Assembly (NCBI RefSeq): GCF_030272615.1
Contig: NC_081408.1
Span: forward strand, 307,461,950-307,525,949
DNA: 64,000 nt
Source: Cryptomeria japonica
Lineage: Eukaryota > Streptophyta > Pinopsida > Cupressales > Cupressaceae
Reading direction: 5' to 3'
Position 1 is the first letter of the stretch. Each line of letters begins with the position of its first letter. The notes below the pieces were generated by a model. The model was not told where the DNA came from. It made no database searches and worked only from the letters and a program-made list of their open reading frames with translations. Of the stretch, positions 1-11,500 are shown piece after piece. A program made the translations under genes and the position numbers.

Positions 1-2462
1 TGCAAAAACATGTCCTGGTTGTACAAGATCTGATAGACGATCATACTCAAGTGAACTTTCCATGTCATCGTTTGACAAGGATATTGTTTGAGATGAAGGA
101 GTTAGATAGTGGGGAACCCATGTATCAACCCACTCACTTGACTCACACTGGTCCCAATCACACCAAAGACAACTCTAACAAAAAAAAGCCAAAGCTCATG
201 TCCAAATGGACCATGTACTTGCATCTGAGCTGGGAAATGAATGCATCTTTGAAGAATCTTTAATTGTTTGACAATCCAATCTATCTCCCACTGTTCCCTC
301 CTCAACCAACCAAAAGAATCTGCTCACTGTTGAATCAAGAGTACCTCCATGTGACAATGCTGAACTACACCAATCAACAATAGAATGTGCATCAGAGAAA
401 TTTGCACCTGAAATCCTCAATTGCTCCTTAACTAGAGCTCTCTTCAAACATGCACCTGCTCCATCATGCTCTCCCTTCCCATGCCCTGCCTCAAAAAAAC
501 ACCAAATATAAGGTATACGCCTATCCACATGCATTCTACTCAACCAATAAAACATACGGGCATTCTTGAATTGACCTGTACAGTTATCTGACCATATTAT
601 ATATCGGCCAATTACAATATCTTTCTCATGCAAGAACTCAAAAAAATTCTCGAAAGAATGTTGCACATACTCGGAGGAGTGTGATCTATCATCACTCATA
701 TAAAAATGATACTCCCTGATTATCTTCCTATCCTCTTCTGTACTATCAGGAGCATGTCTATATGTAATGTGAACAAAAATAGCAATCTGGACTGAATTGT
801 AGTACTGAGACTGTACATCATTTTGTGGTTGCAATGTATAGTTCTCTGCAAAATCAACCACCGATACAATAGTGCCAATCGGGAAAGAGTTCTTACACAT
901 CCTGAACTATTGATCCAACCACTAAGACCTATGGGTGTGCCTTGCATACTTGTAGAAAAGATTTTCCTTAAAATCCAAAATAAAATCGGCAATACTCACT
1001 TCTCTTGAGACTAATTCGCACCTTCACCTCCACTCTTCAAATTATATTTCACTGTCTCGCATATTTTTTTCTCAACATAATTGTTTCCAAACTCATGTTC
1101 GCTGCCCTCATGCAAACATGAAAAAAACTTTGACAACCCACCGCATTCTAAGCACTTCTCATTCAAACAATCATTTCTATAGAAATAGTAGCCATCATCT
1201 CTAGGACATAAAAATAGATCTTTCAAGTCTCTTGATGATCTCGGAAATAGCATTGCACCACATTCCTGCAACATCTCATTAGTATGCATCGTAGAACGAA
1301 TATGACATAAAAGTTCATGGTACATTGAAAACTCCACATGGTACTTGCAACAACAGGTATTGCGAATCTTAAGAGGAACACAATAAAATGGTTTCAAAGA
1401 TTCAAAGGCCCTTTGTGATATTTGCAAAGTTGGATGTAATTCACAAAAAAAATTGTACAACATTGTTTGGCTTGATTACAAGAAATGTTTGGGATGCAGT
1501 GTGCGGTCTCGGTTGCCGATTCTTAATTTCAAAACATCCTTTACATTGGGTGACACTCTAGAATTAGAGTATCAAAATTGTTGAATCTCTTCCTTCACAT
1601 TGTCAGTCAACTTTCTATCAACACATGGAAGCCTCCCACCAAATGCCCATGTATCTTGTTGAAGTGGATCGTCAAGTCTTTGTCTTCGTGCAAGTGCTCT
1701 ATCCAGAGTTTTATGGTTTATGTTAAAATCAACACAAGTTTGTGTCATTTGACGAGCCTTCCTCAATTGATGGCTTACTAAGGAGGTTGTAATCACTCTT
1801 CGAGCAGCTCTCTTATCTCTTTCTTTGGTATTCTTTCCAATAGAATTGAGAGCATCAAATAGATATTTTGCAATAATAGAATTTCTCTCCGTCTTCTTGT
1901 TCATATGAATCTTCAATTTGTTTAGCAATGGTCTCATCTTTATCATCTTTAGCAATTGAACAAAGAGTTGGCATTGCTCGGTCAATGTCTTATTGCTAAA
2001 ATTTTGGTTGAAAAGTTCTGTAGCCCACAACCGAACGATTCTTGTTGACCTCTTACCTTCAAGATTCACAATAATGTTCTCATCGATTTCAAATAACCAT
2101 TTTGGGGTTCTTGAAGGTCTTGGATTTGGAATTTGTCTTTCATCCATGAGAGGGTCTTCATTTCTAAAGTAATTAGGTGTTACATATGGTTCAATTGGTG
2201 AGGCAATTCCACCTTCAATGTTAAAGTTTTCCACATTTTCACCTCCTATGTCAAAAATTTTCACATGTTGAGCATTTTCATTATCACTTTCAGCATTTTC
2301 AAAATTTTCAATATTTTCACTTTCAAAATTTACATTTTCATTTTCAATAACTTGTGGCACATTTTCAATTTCAATTTCCTCTTCAGTTGAAGTGACATTA
2401 GCAATACTTAACATACCTTGTCTTCTCCTCCTATGACATTCTCTATCTCTTTCTCTATACAC
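1..2462 (-). pseudogene. Broken DDE-type DNA transposase, superfamily uncertain
   Basis: Three open segments read leftward: 2462-1572 (296 aa), 1463-1011 (150 aa) and 900-196 (234 aa). The first two share one frame and are separated only by in-frame stops (TGA at the end of the first, TAA before the second); the third lies in another frame. The first is acidic and Asn/Glu-rich at its start, then basic. The second has a Cys cluster (CLNEKCLECGG) that looks zinc-binding. The third carries three motifs spaced like a DDE catalytic core: VVDFAENY, IWSDNCTGQFKN and GHGKGEHDGAGA. The last two resemble transposase-like proteins found in many eukaryotes, but I cannot name the superfamily with confidence. 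Beyond 196 another frame stays readable to the left edge, so the gene continues out of the window. A good splice-donor-like site (GAGAA|GTGAGT) near 1000 could explain one frame change by an intron, but the stops still indicate a dead copy. Confidence 0.6.
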
Positions 2463-2735
2463 TTCAACTTGGTCATTTGAAAGTTTTCTTTTGTGTTTAG
2501 ACTTCCAACCCCGTTAGACACAATATGACCCCTAACGACAATGTAAGTTTTCACTTTAAGAATCTCCCAAAAGCACAATTTTGTCTCTAGCTATCTGAAA
2601 CCCCGTGATCCTTGACAGAAAACATAGGACCCAGACTGTCGGTTGTTGGAATCTACAAAATGGCCCACAAACCCTTTTTTTCTTGGTTTTTAGTACTAAA
2701 ATCGGATATCGGATTTTATCCGCTATCCGATTTTT
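2463..2735. other. Spacer with a stray fragment of the 10-bp array
   Basis: No gene is seen. At about 2508-2541 there is a short piece (CCCCGTTAGACACAATATGA and onward) of the same modules that fill 2953-5181, lying outside the inverted repeat and next to the start of the transposase gene. At 2697-2735 there are ATCGGATAT/ATATCCGAT palindromic words that also occur inside the inverted repeats. Confidence 0.5.
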
Positions 2736-2850
2736 GTACAAAAATATGTGGTCCCCCCAAAAAATTCCTGTTGCCGCCATTTATGAACTAAATTGCCACA
2801 TGGCAGAAATCCGATATTTGATTAAATCGGATTTTATTGGTCATATTTTA
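2736..2850 (+). repeat. Left terminal inverted repeat
   Basis: About 115 bp, the reverse complement of 5219-5338 apart from scattered substitutions and small indels. It contains an internal palindrome around ATCCGATATTTGATTAAATC. Confidence 0.8.
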
Positions 2851-2952
2851 GAGAGAGAGGGAGGGGGGGGCAGAGGGAGAGAGGGAGAGAGAGAGAGAGA
2901 GAGAGGAGAGAGGGAGAAAGAGATAGAGAGAGAGAGAGAGAGAGGAGGAGAG
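2851..2952 (+). repeat. GA-rich microsatellite
   Basis: An interrupted (GA)n tract of about 100 bp with G-run interruptions, directly inside the left inverted repeat. Its right-hand counterpart is a pure CT tract, so the pair could base-pair in a folded strand. Confidence 0.9.
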
Positions 2953-5179
2953 GGACACAATATGACCCCTAATGACATGACTTGGTGTCTTAAGGAGTCC
3001 TATGGTGTCCCAAGACACCATATGACCCCTATGGACACCATATGACCCCTATGGACACCATATGACCCCTAACGACACCAAATCATGTCGTTAGGGGTCA
3101 CATTGTGTCCTACGACCCCGTAAGACACAATATGACCCCTAATGACATGATTTGGTGTCTTAAGGGGTCCTATGGTGTCGTTAGGGGTCATATGGTGTCT
3201 TGTGACACCATAGGAACCCTTAAGACACCAAATCATGTCGTTAGGGGTCATATTTACACCATAGAACCCCTTAAGACACAATATGACCCCTTAGGACACA
3301 ACAATATTGTGTCATTAGGGGTCATAGGGTGTCCTAAGAGGTCATAAGGGTTCTTGGGACACCATATGACCCCTACGACACCATAGGACCCATTAAGACA
3401 CCAAATCATGTCGTTAGGGATCATATTGTGTCCTACGACCCCGTTAGACACAATATGACCCCTAACGACATGATTTGGTGTCTTAAGGGGTTCGATGGTG
3501 TCATTAGGGGTCATAGGGTGTCCATAGGGGTCATATGGTGTCCCATGAACCCTTATGACCTCTTAGGACACCAAATGACCCCTAATGACACCATATTGGG
3601 TCGCTTTGGGTCATATTGTGTCCTAAGGGGTCATATTGTGTCTTAAGGTGTCCTATGGTGTCCCACGACACCATATGACCCCTAACGACACCATAGGACC
3701 CCTTAAGACACCAAATCATGTCATTAGGGGTCATATTGTGTCCTACGGGGTCGTAGGACACGATATGACCCCTAACGACATGATTTGGTGTCTTAAGGGG
3801 TCCTATGGTGTCGTTAGGGGTCATATGGTGTCCATAGGGGTCATATGGTATCCCATGAACCCTTATGACCTCTTAGGACACCATATGACCCCTAATGACA
3901 CCATATTGTTGTGTCCTAAGGGGTCATATTGTGTCTTAGGTGGTCCTATGGTGTAAATATGACCCCTAACGACATGATTTGGTGTCTTAAGGGGTCCTAT
4001 GGTGTCACAAGACACCATATGACCCCTAGCGACACCATAGGACCCCTTAAGACATCAAATCATGTCATTAGGGGTCATATTGTGTCTTACAGGGTCGTAG
4101 GACACAATATGACACCTAACGACATGATTTGGTATCGTTAGGGGTCATATGGTGTCCATAGGGGTCATATGGTGTCTTGGAACACCATAGGACCCCTTAA
4201 GACACAATATGACCCCTTAGGACACTATATGACCCAAAGCGACCCAATATGGTGTCACTAGGGGTCATATGGTGTCGTAAGAGGTCATAAGGGTTCATAG
4301 GACACCATATGACACCATAGGACCCCTTAAGACACCAAATCATGTCATTAGGGGTCATATTGTGTCTTATGGGGTCGTAGGACACAATATGACCCCTAAC
4401 GACATAATTTGGTGTCTTAAGGGGTCGTATGGTGTCACAAGACACCATATGACCCCTAACGACACCAATCGACCCCTTAAGATACCAAATCATAACATTA
4501 GGGGTCATATTGTGTCTTACGGGGTCGTAGGACACAATATGACCCCTAACGACATGATTTGGTGTCTTAAGGGGTCTGATGGTGTCGTTAAGGGTCATAT
4601 GGTGTCCATAGGGGTCATATGGTGTACCATGAACCCTTATGACCCCTAATGATACCATATTGGGTCGCTTTGGGTCATATTGTGTCCTAAAGGGTCATAT
4701 TGTGTCCTAAGGGGTCCTATGGTGTCCCAAGACACCATATGATCCCTACGGACACCATATGACCCCTAACGACACCATAGGACCCCTTAAGACACCAAAT
4801 CATGTCGTTAGGGGTCATATGGTGTCCTAAGGGGTCATAGACCACAATATGACCCCTTAGGACACAATATGACCCAAAGCGACCCAATATGGTGTCATTA
4901 GGGGTCATATGGTGTCTTGAGAGGTCATAAGGGTTCAGGGGACACCATATCACATAACTATCATTAGGGGTCATAGTTATGGGTCGTAAGACACCATATG
5001 ACCCATAACGACATGATTTGGTGTCTTAATGGGTCATATGGTGTCCCAAGACACCATATGACCCCTAACGACATGATTTGGTGTCTTAATGGGTCATATG
5101 GTGTCCCAAGACACCATATGACCCCTAACGACACCATAGGACCCCTTAAGACACCAAATTGTGTCGTTAGGGGTCACAT

Positions 5180-5181
<2 letters not shown>
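2953..5181. repeat. 2.2 kb array of 10-bp modules with orientation flips
   Basis: The sequence consists of 10-bp modules in long unbroken register. Forward modules carry GACACC or GACCCC; reverse modules carry GGTGTC or GGGGTC. Typical steps are GACACCATAT, GACCCCTAAC, GACACCATAG, GACCCCTTAA, GACACCAAAT, CATGTCGTTA, GGGGTCATAT, TGTGTCCTAC. Orientation flips at a recurring hinge (CAAATCATGTCG or its complement CGACATGATTTG), giving nested palindromes of mixed length. Because 10 is not a multiple of 3 and the modules rarely form stops, open frames of 70-150 codons appear on both strands with a repeating MTPNDMIWCLKGSYGV pattern. I regard these as by-products, not proteins. Confidence 0.9.

Positions 5182-5218
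<37 letters not shown>
5182..5218 (+). repeat. (CT)n microsatellite
   Basis: An uninterrupted CT tract of about 37 bp between the array and the right inverted repeat. It is the complement of the GA tract at 2851-2952. Confidence 0.95.
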
Positions 5219-5219
<1 letters not shown>

Positions 5220-5338
5220 AAATATGACCAATAAAATCTGATATCCGATTTAATCGGATATCGGATTTCTGCCATGTGGCAGTCTACTTCATAAATGGCG
5301 GCAAAGGGAAATTCTTTGGGGACCGCAAATTTTTGTAC
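5219..5338 (-). repeat. Right terminal inverted repeat
   Basis: About 120 bp, the reverse complement of 2736-2850. It contains the palindromic stretch TCCGATTTAATCGGA. Confidence 0.8.
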
Positions 5339-7017
5339 TCAAATTTTCAAATTTCAAATTTTGGCTCGGGAATGCTTTGGTATTAGGCTTGGAAGAGACA
5401 AGCCTAGAAAGGCAACTGAAAAAACGTGTTTTTCAGTATTCCTTGATTTTCCAAACTTTACACTGGTAGCTGACAACTTTTTTTGTAGCCAAAATTGATA
5501 AAACGAAAAGGGTTTTTTAAGGACGTTCCCAGTTTTCCAACAATATAAGGCTTGTCTTATTTCGACTTTAGTAAATAATTATTGTTTATTTTCTAATTGA
5601 GTTCTGACAATAGTCCTGATTGATATACTGATTGAAAAACACACATAACTTTCAAATGGTATAACATTTTTTGAAACCGAAACATGCGTCACATCCTATG
5701 CTTCGTCTACTATAGGGAAAAAAAATTTTAAAAAAAAATTCATAAGGTTTTGACCAAGTTAAGGTGGTCAGACGTAGGAGTTTCTAAATTTCTGAAAAGT
5801 TGTAGTAAAAAATCATAAATAATTATTTAATTCATAAAAAATTAAAAAAAAATATGTGTCACATCCGGACATGAGTCTAATACGTATATTATAAATATTA
5901 TAAAAAAATATTAAGATTTGATTGTGATTAGGGTGGTCAGACATACGTCTACTTTTTTTTTTCCTGAAATTTTAGTACCACTGCATTGAAATTTGAAATG
6001 TTCATCAAATAGGATTTTTTTTTCCCAAAAAACAACTAGTAGCATAGAAACTACATTCAATTTTCTATATATTCTCTTCTTGCATATTTTAAAAATAATG
6101 TTCACAACTTGTTCAAATTTTCATGTCAAGTTGCATAACTCTGATTTTTCTGAAATTTCATTGCCACTTAAGGGCCTGTTTTGGCACACCATGATCCTGC
6201 ACATACCCGGATGCAAGGTATCATGATTACAAAGTCAAATCCAGCTTGATGCATCAATCCAAGTATGTAGATATGCAAAAATGTGCCTTGAAAGTCGAAA
6301 TGGGACTTTATTAGGATTTAGTTAATTAATTAAAGAAGATAAAATAGAAAGGGGCACACTTGGGGTTAAGAGCCCAATTTTATAATGCGTGGAATGATGA
6401 GAGATTATTTTAGATTTAATTATATTAATAATTAAATACTTTATGAAATTTTAAAATACAAAATGCAGCACACTAAGGTGAGTGCTAACCTAAGCATGAA
6501 ATTGGACAACCTTCAAGGGTGTATAATTTACGATGCTATAGTATTAAATATTATTTATGCAAGAGTTATGCACAAAATAAGTTCCTAATCATATGTTGTA
6601 GATACATTGAACTTGGACACATTCATAGATCCATTGAGTGTGGATGTTTTTGAGAAGTTGCTTTCTTTTGCATTGTAAACTCTATAAATGCAAAGTGTTG
6701 TATAAGAGAAAGTGGATGAAGGATTATTGAAATAAATCGTTATGCTGTCAAAAATGTATTAGATTTCTATATCACAGTCAGAGACACCTACAAGAGAATA
6801 GACTCTGCATTTGTATTGTAATCCATGTTTTCGTTTTGCATGAAAACAAGATAACCCCTATGAATTTTTCTCAAATTCATCCTCTTTTCTCTTAAGTCCG
6901 GTAATGAGGCATTTTTGTTATCTCGTTTGTCTTCAAATACTTGGTATTCGAAGTTGGAATTCCCTCCAATTTGTTACAATTTCAAAATTTTAACTTAAAA
7001 GTTAAGTCCCCTAGTTT
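5339..7017. other. AT-rich noncoding stretch with a diverged tandem duplication
   Basis: No coding signal survives here; the short open frames lack any recognisable motif. Between about 5660 and 5990 a unit of roughly 165 bp occurs twice: a GTCACATC word, then an AT-rich run, then GTGGTCAGAC followed by GTAGGAG in one copy and ATACGTCTAC in the other. The right half (6700-7000) could be leader or LTR sequence of the decayed element that follows, but I find no matching second LTR. Confidence 0.4.
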
Positions 7018-8250
7018 GGTATCAAGTTGGGTTTCAAACCCGATCTTGCACCATTTTTTGTTACTTGGTATCAAGTCGAGTTTTAAACCTGACTCTACAC
7101 CATGATAATCAACTTTGGTGTCAATAGAACCTATAGGTCTGATTTACAACAAAATGATGCATCGTTTTTCATTTATTGATTTTAGAGTTTGATTTTCATC
7201 AACTTTATTTTACCCATGTATTTATCAATTTATGCCTTATTTTTCTTCATTATTGTTTTCATGGAGATTTAGGAGTTTGATTTCTTTCAAAACCAGATTT
7301 GCTAAGCTCATGGTATGTATTATTCTTGCCTTTTTCTTTTATTTTCATCATGGGCTTTATCTCTCCATCAAAATATTTATCATTGATCATATACATTGAA
7401 GTTTTTCTTCAATGAATATGGTTAATGATAAAATTTCGATGTCATTTTATCAGTTTTTATAAAACCCTAGAGTCGGGACTGTAAACTCAGTGCACACCAT
7501 AGTTTTATCTAGGGTGTGATTCGGGTTACAATCTCGACTCACCCCCTTTTATTTCCTCTTTGTTTTAAAAGCTTTGTGGTGTGTGGCGTGGCTATGGCCC
7601 CATTATACACTGGAGTTTAGCTCTATAGTGTGTGGCAGGGACACAGTCCCACCACTCATTTTTATTGCCTTTCTTTGGAATAGTGTTGCTGGTTATTAGG
7701 TTTGTAAACCTGATCATCACCACCACCTTTGAAGTAACAGTGGTGATAGGGGTTAAAAACCTGACCCCCACCATCGTATGGTATGCATTTCGATTGAAGA
7801 TTTTCCAAAGTGTCGATCGGGGGTATAACCTTGCTCGACACCACCACCATAATGCTTTTCCTTAGGTGTCGATCGGGGTTACAACCTCAACTTGCACCAA
7901 ATCAATGATGTTTTTAATAGGTTTATGTCGCGGTTTTAACCCCACCCAACACCTATCCTTGGCTCTTCCATTAACAAGTGTAATTTGGAGTTATAACTCT
8001 GACATACACTTAACCAATATTTTGATTTTGCATAAAAATAGGTGTAAATCAGAGGTACAACTCTGAATTACACCACTATATGTAATGTTCCCTTGGTGTA
8101 CATTTTGGGGATACAAACCCGATACACACCTATTTTGGTTTTATGCTTTATATAAAGTGAAAATCGGACTTATAAGTCTGATATGCACATGTTGATGATT
8201 TTACATCTACATTAAGTGCAAATCAGACTTATAAGTCGAATTTGCATCTA
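7018..8250 (+). repeat. Cluster of 17 imperfect palindromes of about 35 nt
   Basis: Seventeen units, each framed by GGTGT-like and ACACC-like arms around a smaller central palindrome. Starts are near 7018, 7064, 7114, 7465, 7512, 7574, 7625, 7691, 7739, 7810, 7864, 7919, 7977, 8039, 8094, 8156 and 8214. The centre varies while pairing is kept: GGTTTGTAAACC, GGAGTTATAACTC, AGAGGTACAACTCT, GGACTTATAAGTC, AGACTTATAAGTC. Spacing in the second half is close to 55-60 bp. The cluster stands before the decayed ORF at 8590, so it may be the leader of that element. No protein is encoded. Confidence 0.8.
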
Positions 8251-8589
8251 ATACACACACTTGCGAATTGGTGGTTTTTGACCAATTTGTAATTGATCGA
8301 TGGGTTTTATCCTATCAAATGAAAACTTCTATGGAGGTTAATCATCTCAAATGATGATCTTTTCATGTTGCAGTGTATTTATTGCAAATGACAGAGCCTT
8401 CACCTAGCACTTGAGATTCATCCAGTTTTTCCTCTTTCGTATCTATCATCCAATATTAAGAATATCAAGGATACAAAAATCATCCATGTGGATCTCGATT
8501 AATTCCTAAAAAGAGTAAAGGAGCCACTAGTATCTTATAAAATGGATCCCACCATCAACTGTGAAATACATCTCATGTAAGTCTTTCTT
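8251..8589 (+). other. Spacer between palindrome cluster and decayed ORF
   Basis: No recognisable feature. The last part (about 8390-8589) may be the disrupted start of the following reading frame, but stops interrupt it. Confidence 0.3.
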
Positions 8590-11500
8590 ATGTTTGCACA
8601 AAATCCAGAATTTGCGTTGGACCTAGCCAACAGGTATGACCCTACCACCAAATTAGTGAAGGATGTGAATGGAAAGAAGACACTCATAAAGCTTGATGGG
8701 GATTTCTTTGATACAATCTCCAAGTGTTCACTTATAGATCAGTGTGATGAGATTGACATGCAATCAGTAGTGGCCTATTTTAGTAAAAACTTAGATAAAT
8801 GCAGGAAGAATATAAATGAAAATTGATTAAAGAACCCTAGGCCTAAAATTGCAAGGTTGTCAAAGACTCTTCCTTGTAGTGATTTCATTGAGGAATTCAA
8901 TGATCTCATTACTCTTCTCGACAGAGTAAAAGGCCTCCTCACTTCCAATACTTACCACAAGTGGATGTATCAATACATTCACATTATCAAACAAAATAAG
9001 AAGAAGATCTACTGGGGCAAGTAGATTGTAGAGGCTTTATCTGAGCAGCTGACCAAGGACTACTTTGAAGTTCTATATGAATTCCTACCTTGTCTATGCA
9101 ACTACCACAATGAGACATATTCCAAGTTTATCTACCACGGGTGATAAAAACTAGATTCCTATGTACAAGTACTTCACTCAGTTGACTCTCAAGGAGAGTT
9201 TACATCATTAAAGGAGGATCAATGATGCCTTCTTTGTTCACTAAATGTTCTTATTTAATAAGTATCTTTAGAACAAGAGAGTTTCAGATGAGGCTTGGAA
9301 GGTGACGAGTGAATATGGTTGTATTTTCCTACAAATCATCACATTTACATATTAGGATTGGATGATTTGATGAAGAACCCTTCATGCTCCCTAGGTATCC
9401 GTTAGACAAGATCATCCTTATGGAGATGGCTCGCCAAATGATATCAATCCATGAGTGTCAATCTGGAGCTCATAAGACAAGTCTCAAGTTCTCCATTGCC
9501 ATAGGGATATATTCCATCAACTCCATCTACAAGGCTCATGCCATGGAGGAGGAGATGAGGAGAGTGACCATGAGATTCTTCAAAATTGGGAAGTATTTTT
9601 ACTACAAGGGCATGAAGAACAAAATGGAGAAGAGATACAGTCATTTCCACCATATTGAGAATGTATGGATTGATTGTAGAATAGAAGAGGACATTCAAAG
9701 ACTTGACTACTACCATTTGATAGTAGAATAGATTGATAATTTTGATCTTTTTGATATTCCCAAGGATCTTGAAGAGGATGGAGACATACTAGATCCTATA
9801 TATGAGAAAAAACAAGATTGTTGGATCACTTTTTCCTCTTATCCAATAGTCCCAAAAGGAGAATACTTTGATAAGGGCCAGGTTCCAAATAATTCTTGAT
9901 AATACCAGTGTTTGGTTGAATCTACATGGTGTTCAACTAAAGACTTTCCAAACCAAATCATTTGAAGAAGATGGTGCAAGGCCTAAGGGAAGAATTTATG
10001 AATTGATGACCAAGAACAAACAGGATCCTACAGCTCCTAAAGGTCTAAAATTCAAGTTCACTATTGGAAAAGTTAAAAGCCAAAGTGAGTCGTTAGTTCA
10101 AGAGACTCAATTCGATGATGAAGTTGAAGGAGAAGAAGAATAAAATGAAGATGAAATGGAGAATGAGCTGGAACATGAGGAAGGAGAATTTGATGAGGAG
10201 GGATTACCTGAAATTGCAAGTACTTCCCAATTTCAAGAGACGAAAGAAGGTGTTCCTCTTACATCATGTGATATCATATGTACTACTTCAATCTTTGTTA
10301 CTGATGCTATTCATTTGGGTTCCATTGTGTCATTTTCATCTCAAGCTCCTAAAATTCATATTATTCCCTCTACTTCCACAAGTGAATCTACCCTTGATAC
10401 ACCTCATGACAACCTTGATACTATTTTCCTTCCCAATTTGTCTAAGGTTACTTCTTGCATGTCGGAAGATTTCAATAAATTCATGTCGGAAACCCAAGTT
10501 CCTCAGGTTTCTACCACTCCAAACCCACCCTCCATTGTTACCTCAACTCCACCCATTGTTACAACAAGTATTCAATCTCAGGAGTTGGAAACACAAGTGT
10601 TGAATACTGGAGTTGATGATGACACTTATTTGCCACCCTGGCTAGTGTCTAACACTCATAAGAGAATGAAGCAAGCCATCTCTCCAAATGACTTTGATTT
10701 CATTCAATTTGTACCTGTTAAGCCAGAGGTCACTAAGAAGGCCAAAAATTTGTCCAGATTAAGAATGGACTCATTAAAGATCAAATATTTTAAAATGGCA
10801 ATTCCCCCTCCAGACACAAACTTGGATAAAGCGCATTCTATTGATTATGTCATTAAAATAATTGATTTGGGTAAACAAACACATGAGGGTGTAGTTGAAG
10901 ATGCTCAAACTTATTTCTAGCATCTTGAGGAAATGTTCAATGAGGATAAAGTTAAGAAAGATAACTTGAAGAAAAAATTTGATCGGCTCACAACGATACT
11001 AAGCAAGATTACCAAATCATCAGAGGTAGTTGAGCCGATCACTTCTTTAGTGGGTGAGAAAATTGTTAAGCAAATTAAATAGGTAAATTCTCATGGGAGA
11101 ATAGTTGGCGAATGGATGGATAGACTACTGAGCTAGGGAGCTCATCTCCTGTGTTCAACAATTACTCTTGTAAACAACTTGGAGGAGGTAAAAATTGAAA
11201 TTGATAAAACTTTGAATTTTTTTTCTAATGAGTTATAAGCATTGAGAAGAACTTTGACTCTTGGTTGAATTTAGAAGATTTCCAATTGGATGTTCTATTT
11301 GATAATGGAGAGAGCCCTTCAAGGGATGTGTACATTGAGCAAAGACAAATATTGGAAAATCAAATGAACACAATAGAGATGCTTCTCAAAGATTTGAGGA
11401 AAACACAAAAAGAATGTAATGACAAAGGTCAAGACATCATCGAGAAGATATCAGCTCTTCCTTACACTTTCCTTGATGAGAACCAGAAGCTCCTTTATGA

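Larger units (their letters stand above)
2736..5338. mobile_element. Foldback-type element with long inverted repeats and phased core
   Basis: The two ends are reverse complements: 2736-2850 matches 5338-5219 with about 80-85% identity by eye. Landmarks shared in inverted order are GTACAAAAAT, GCCGCCATTTATGAA, TGCCACATGGCAGAAATCCG and ATTTTATTGGTCATATTTTA. Just inside lie a GA tract on the left and a CT tract on the right, again complementary, and then a 2.2 kb core of 10-bp modules. The symmetry continues into the first modules of the core. I see no convincing target-site duplication at the ends chosen here, so the true ends may lie further out. No protein is encoded. Long inverted repeats around a tandem core are the hallmark of foldback-type DNA elements; family membership is inferred. 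Confidence 0.7.

Noticed and set aside
3000-5200. Many open frames of 70-153 codons on both strands with repeating MTPNDMIWCLKGSYGV pattern
   Set aside because: They exist in several frames on both strands at once, because the 10-bp modules contain few stops. They are by-products of the array.
5295-5498. 67-codon open frame starting MAAKGNSLGTANFC
   Set aside because: Its first half lies in the right inverted repeat and it has no motif; a chance frame.
6165-6190. TTAAGGGCCTGTTTTGGCAC as the end of a PIF/Harbinger MITE
   Set aside because: The word looks like such an end next to a TTA target, but I found no inverted partner (CCAAAACAGGCCC-like) within the next kilobases.
7018-8250. CRISPR-like array
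   Set aside because: The units are not identical repeats, spacing is irregular, each unit is a palindrome with changing sequence, and the DNA is plant-like.
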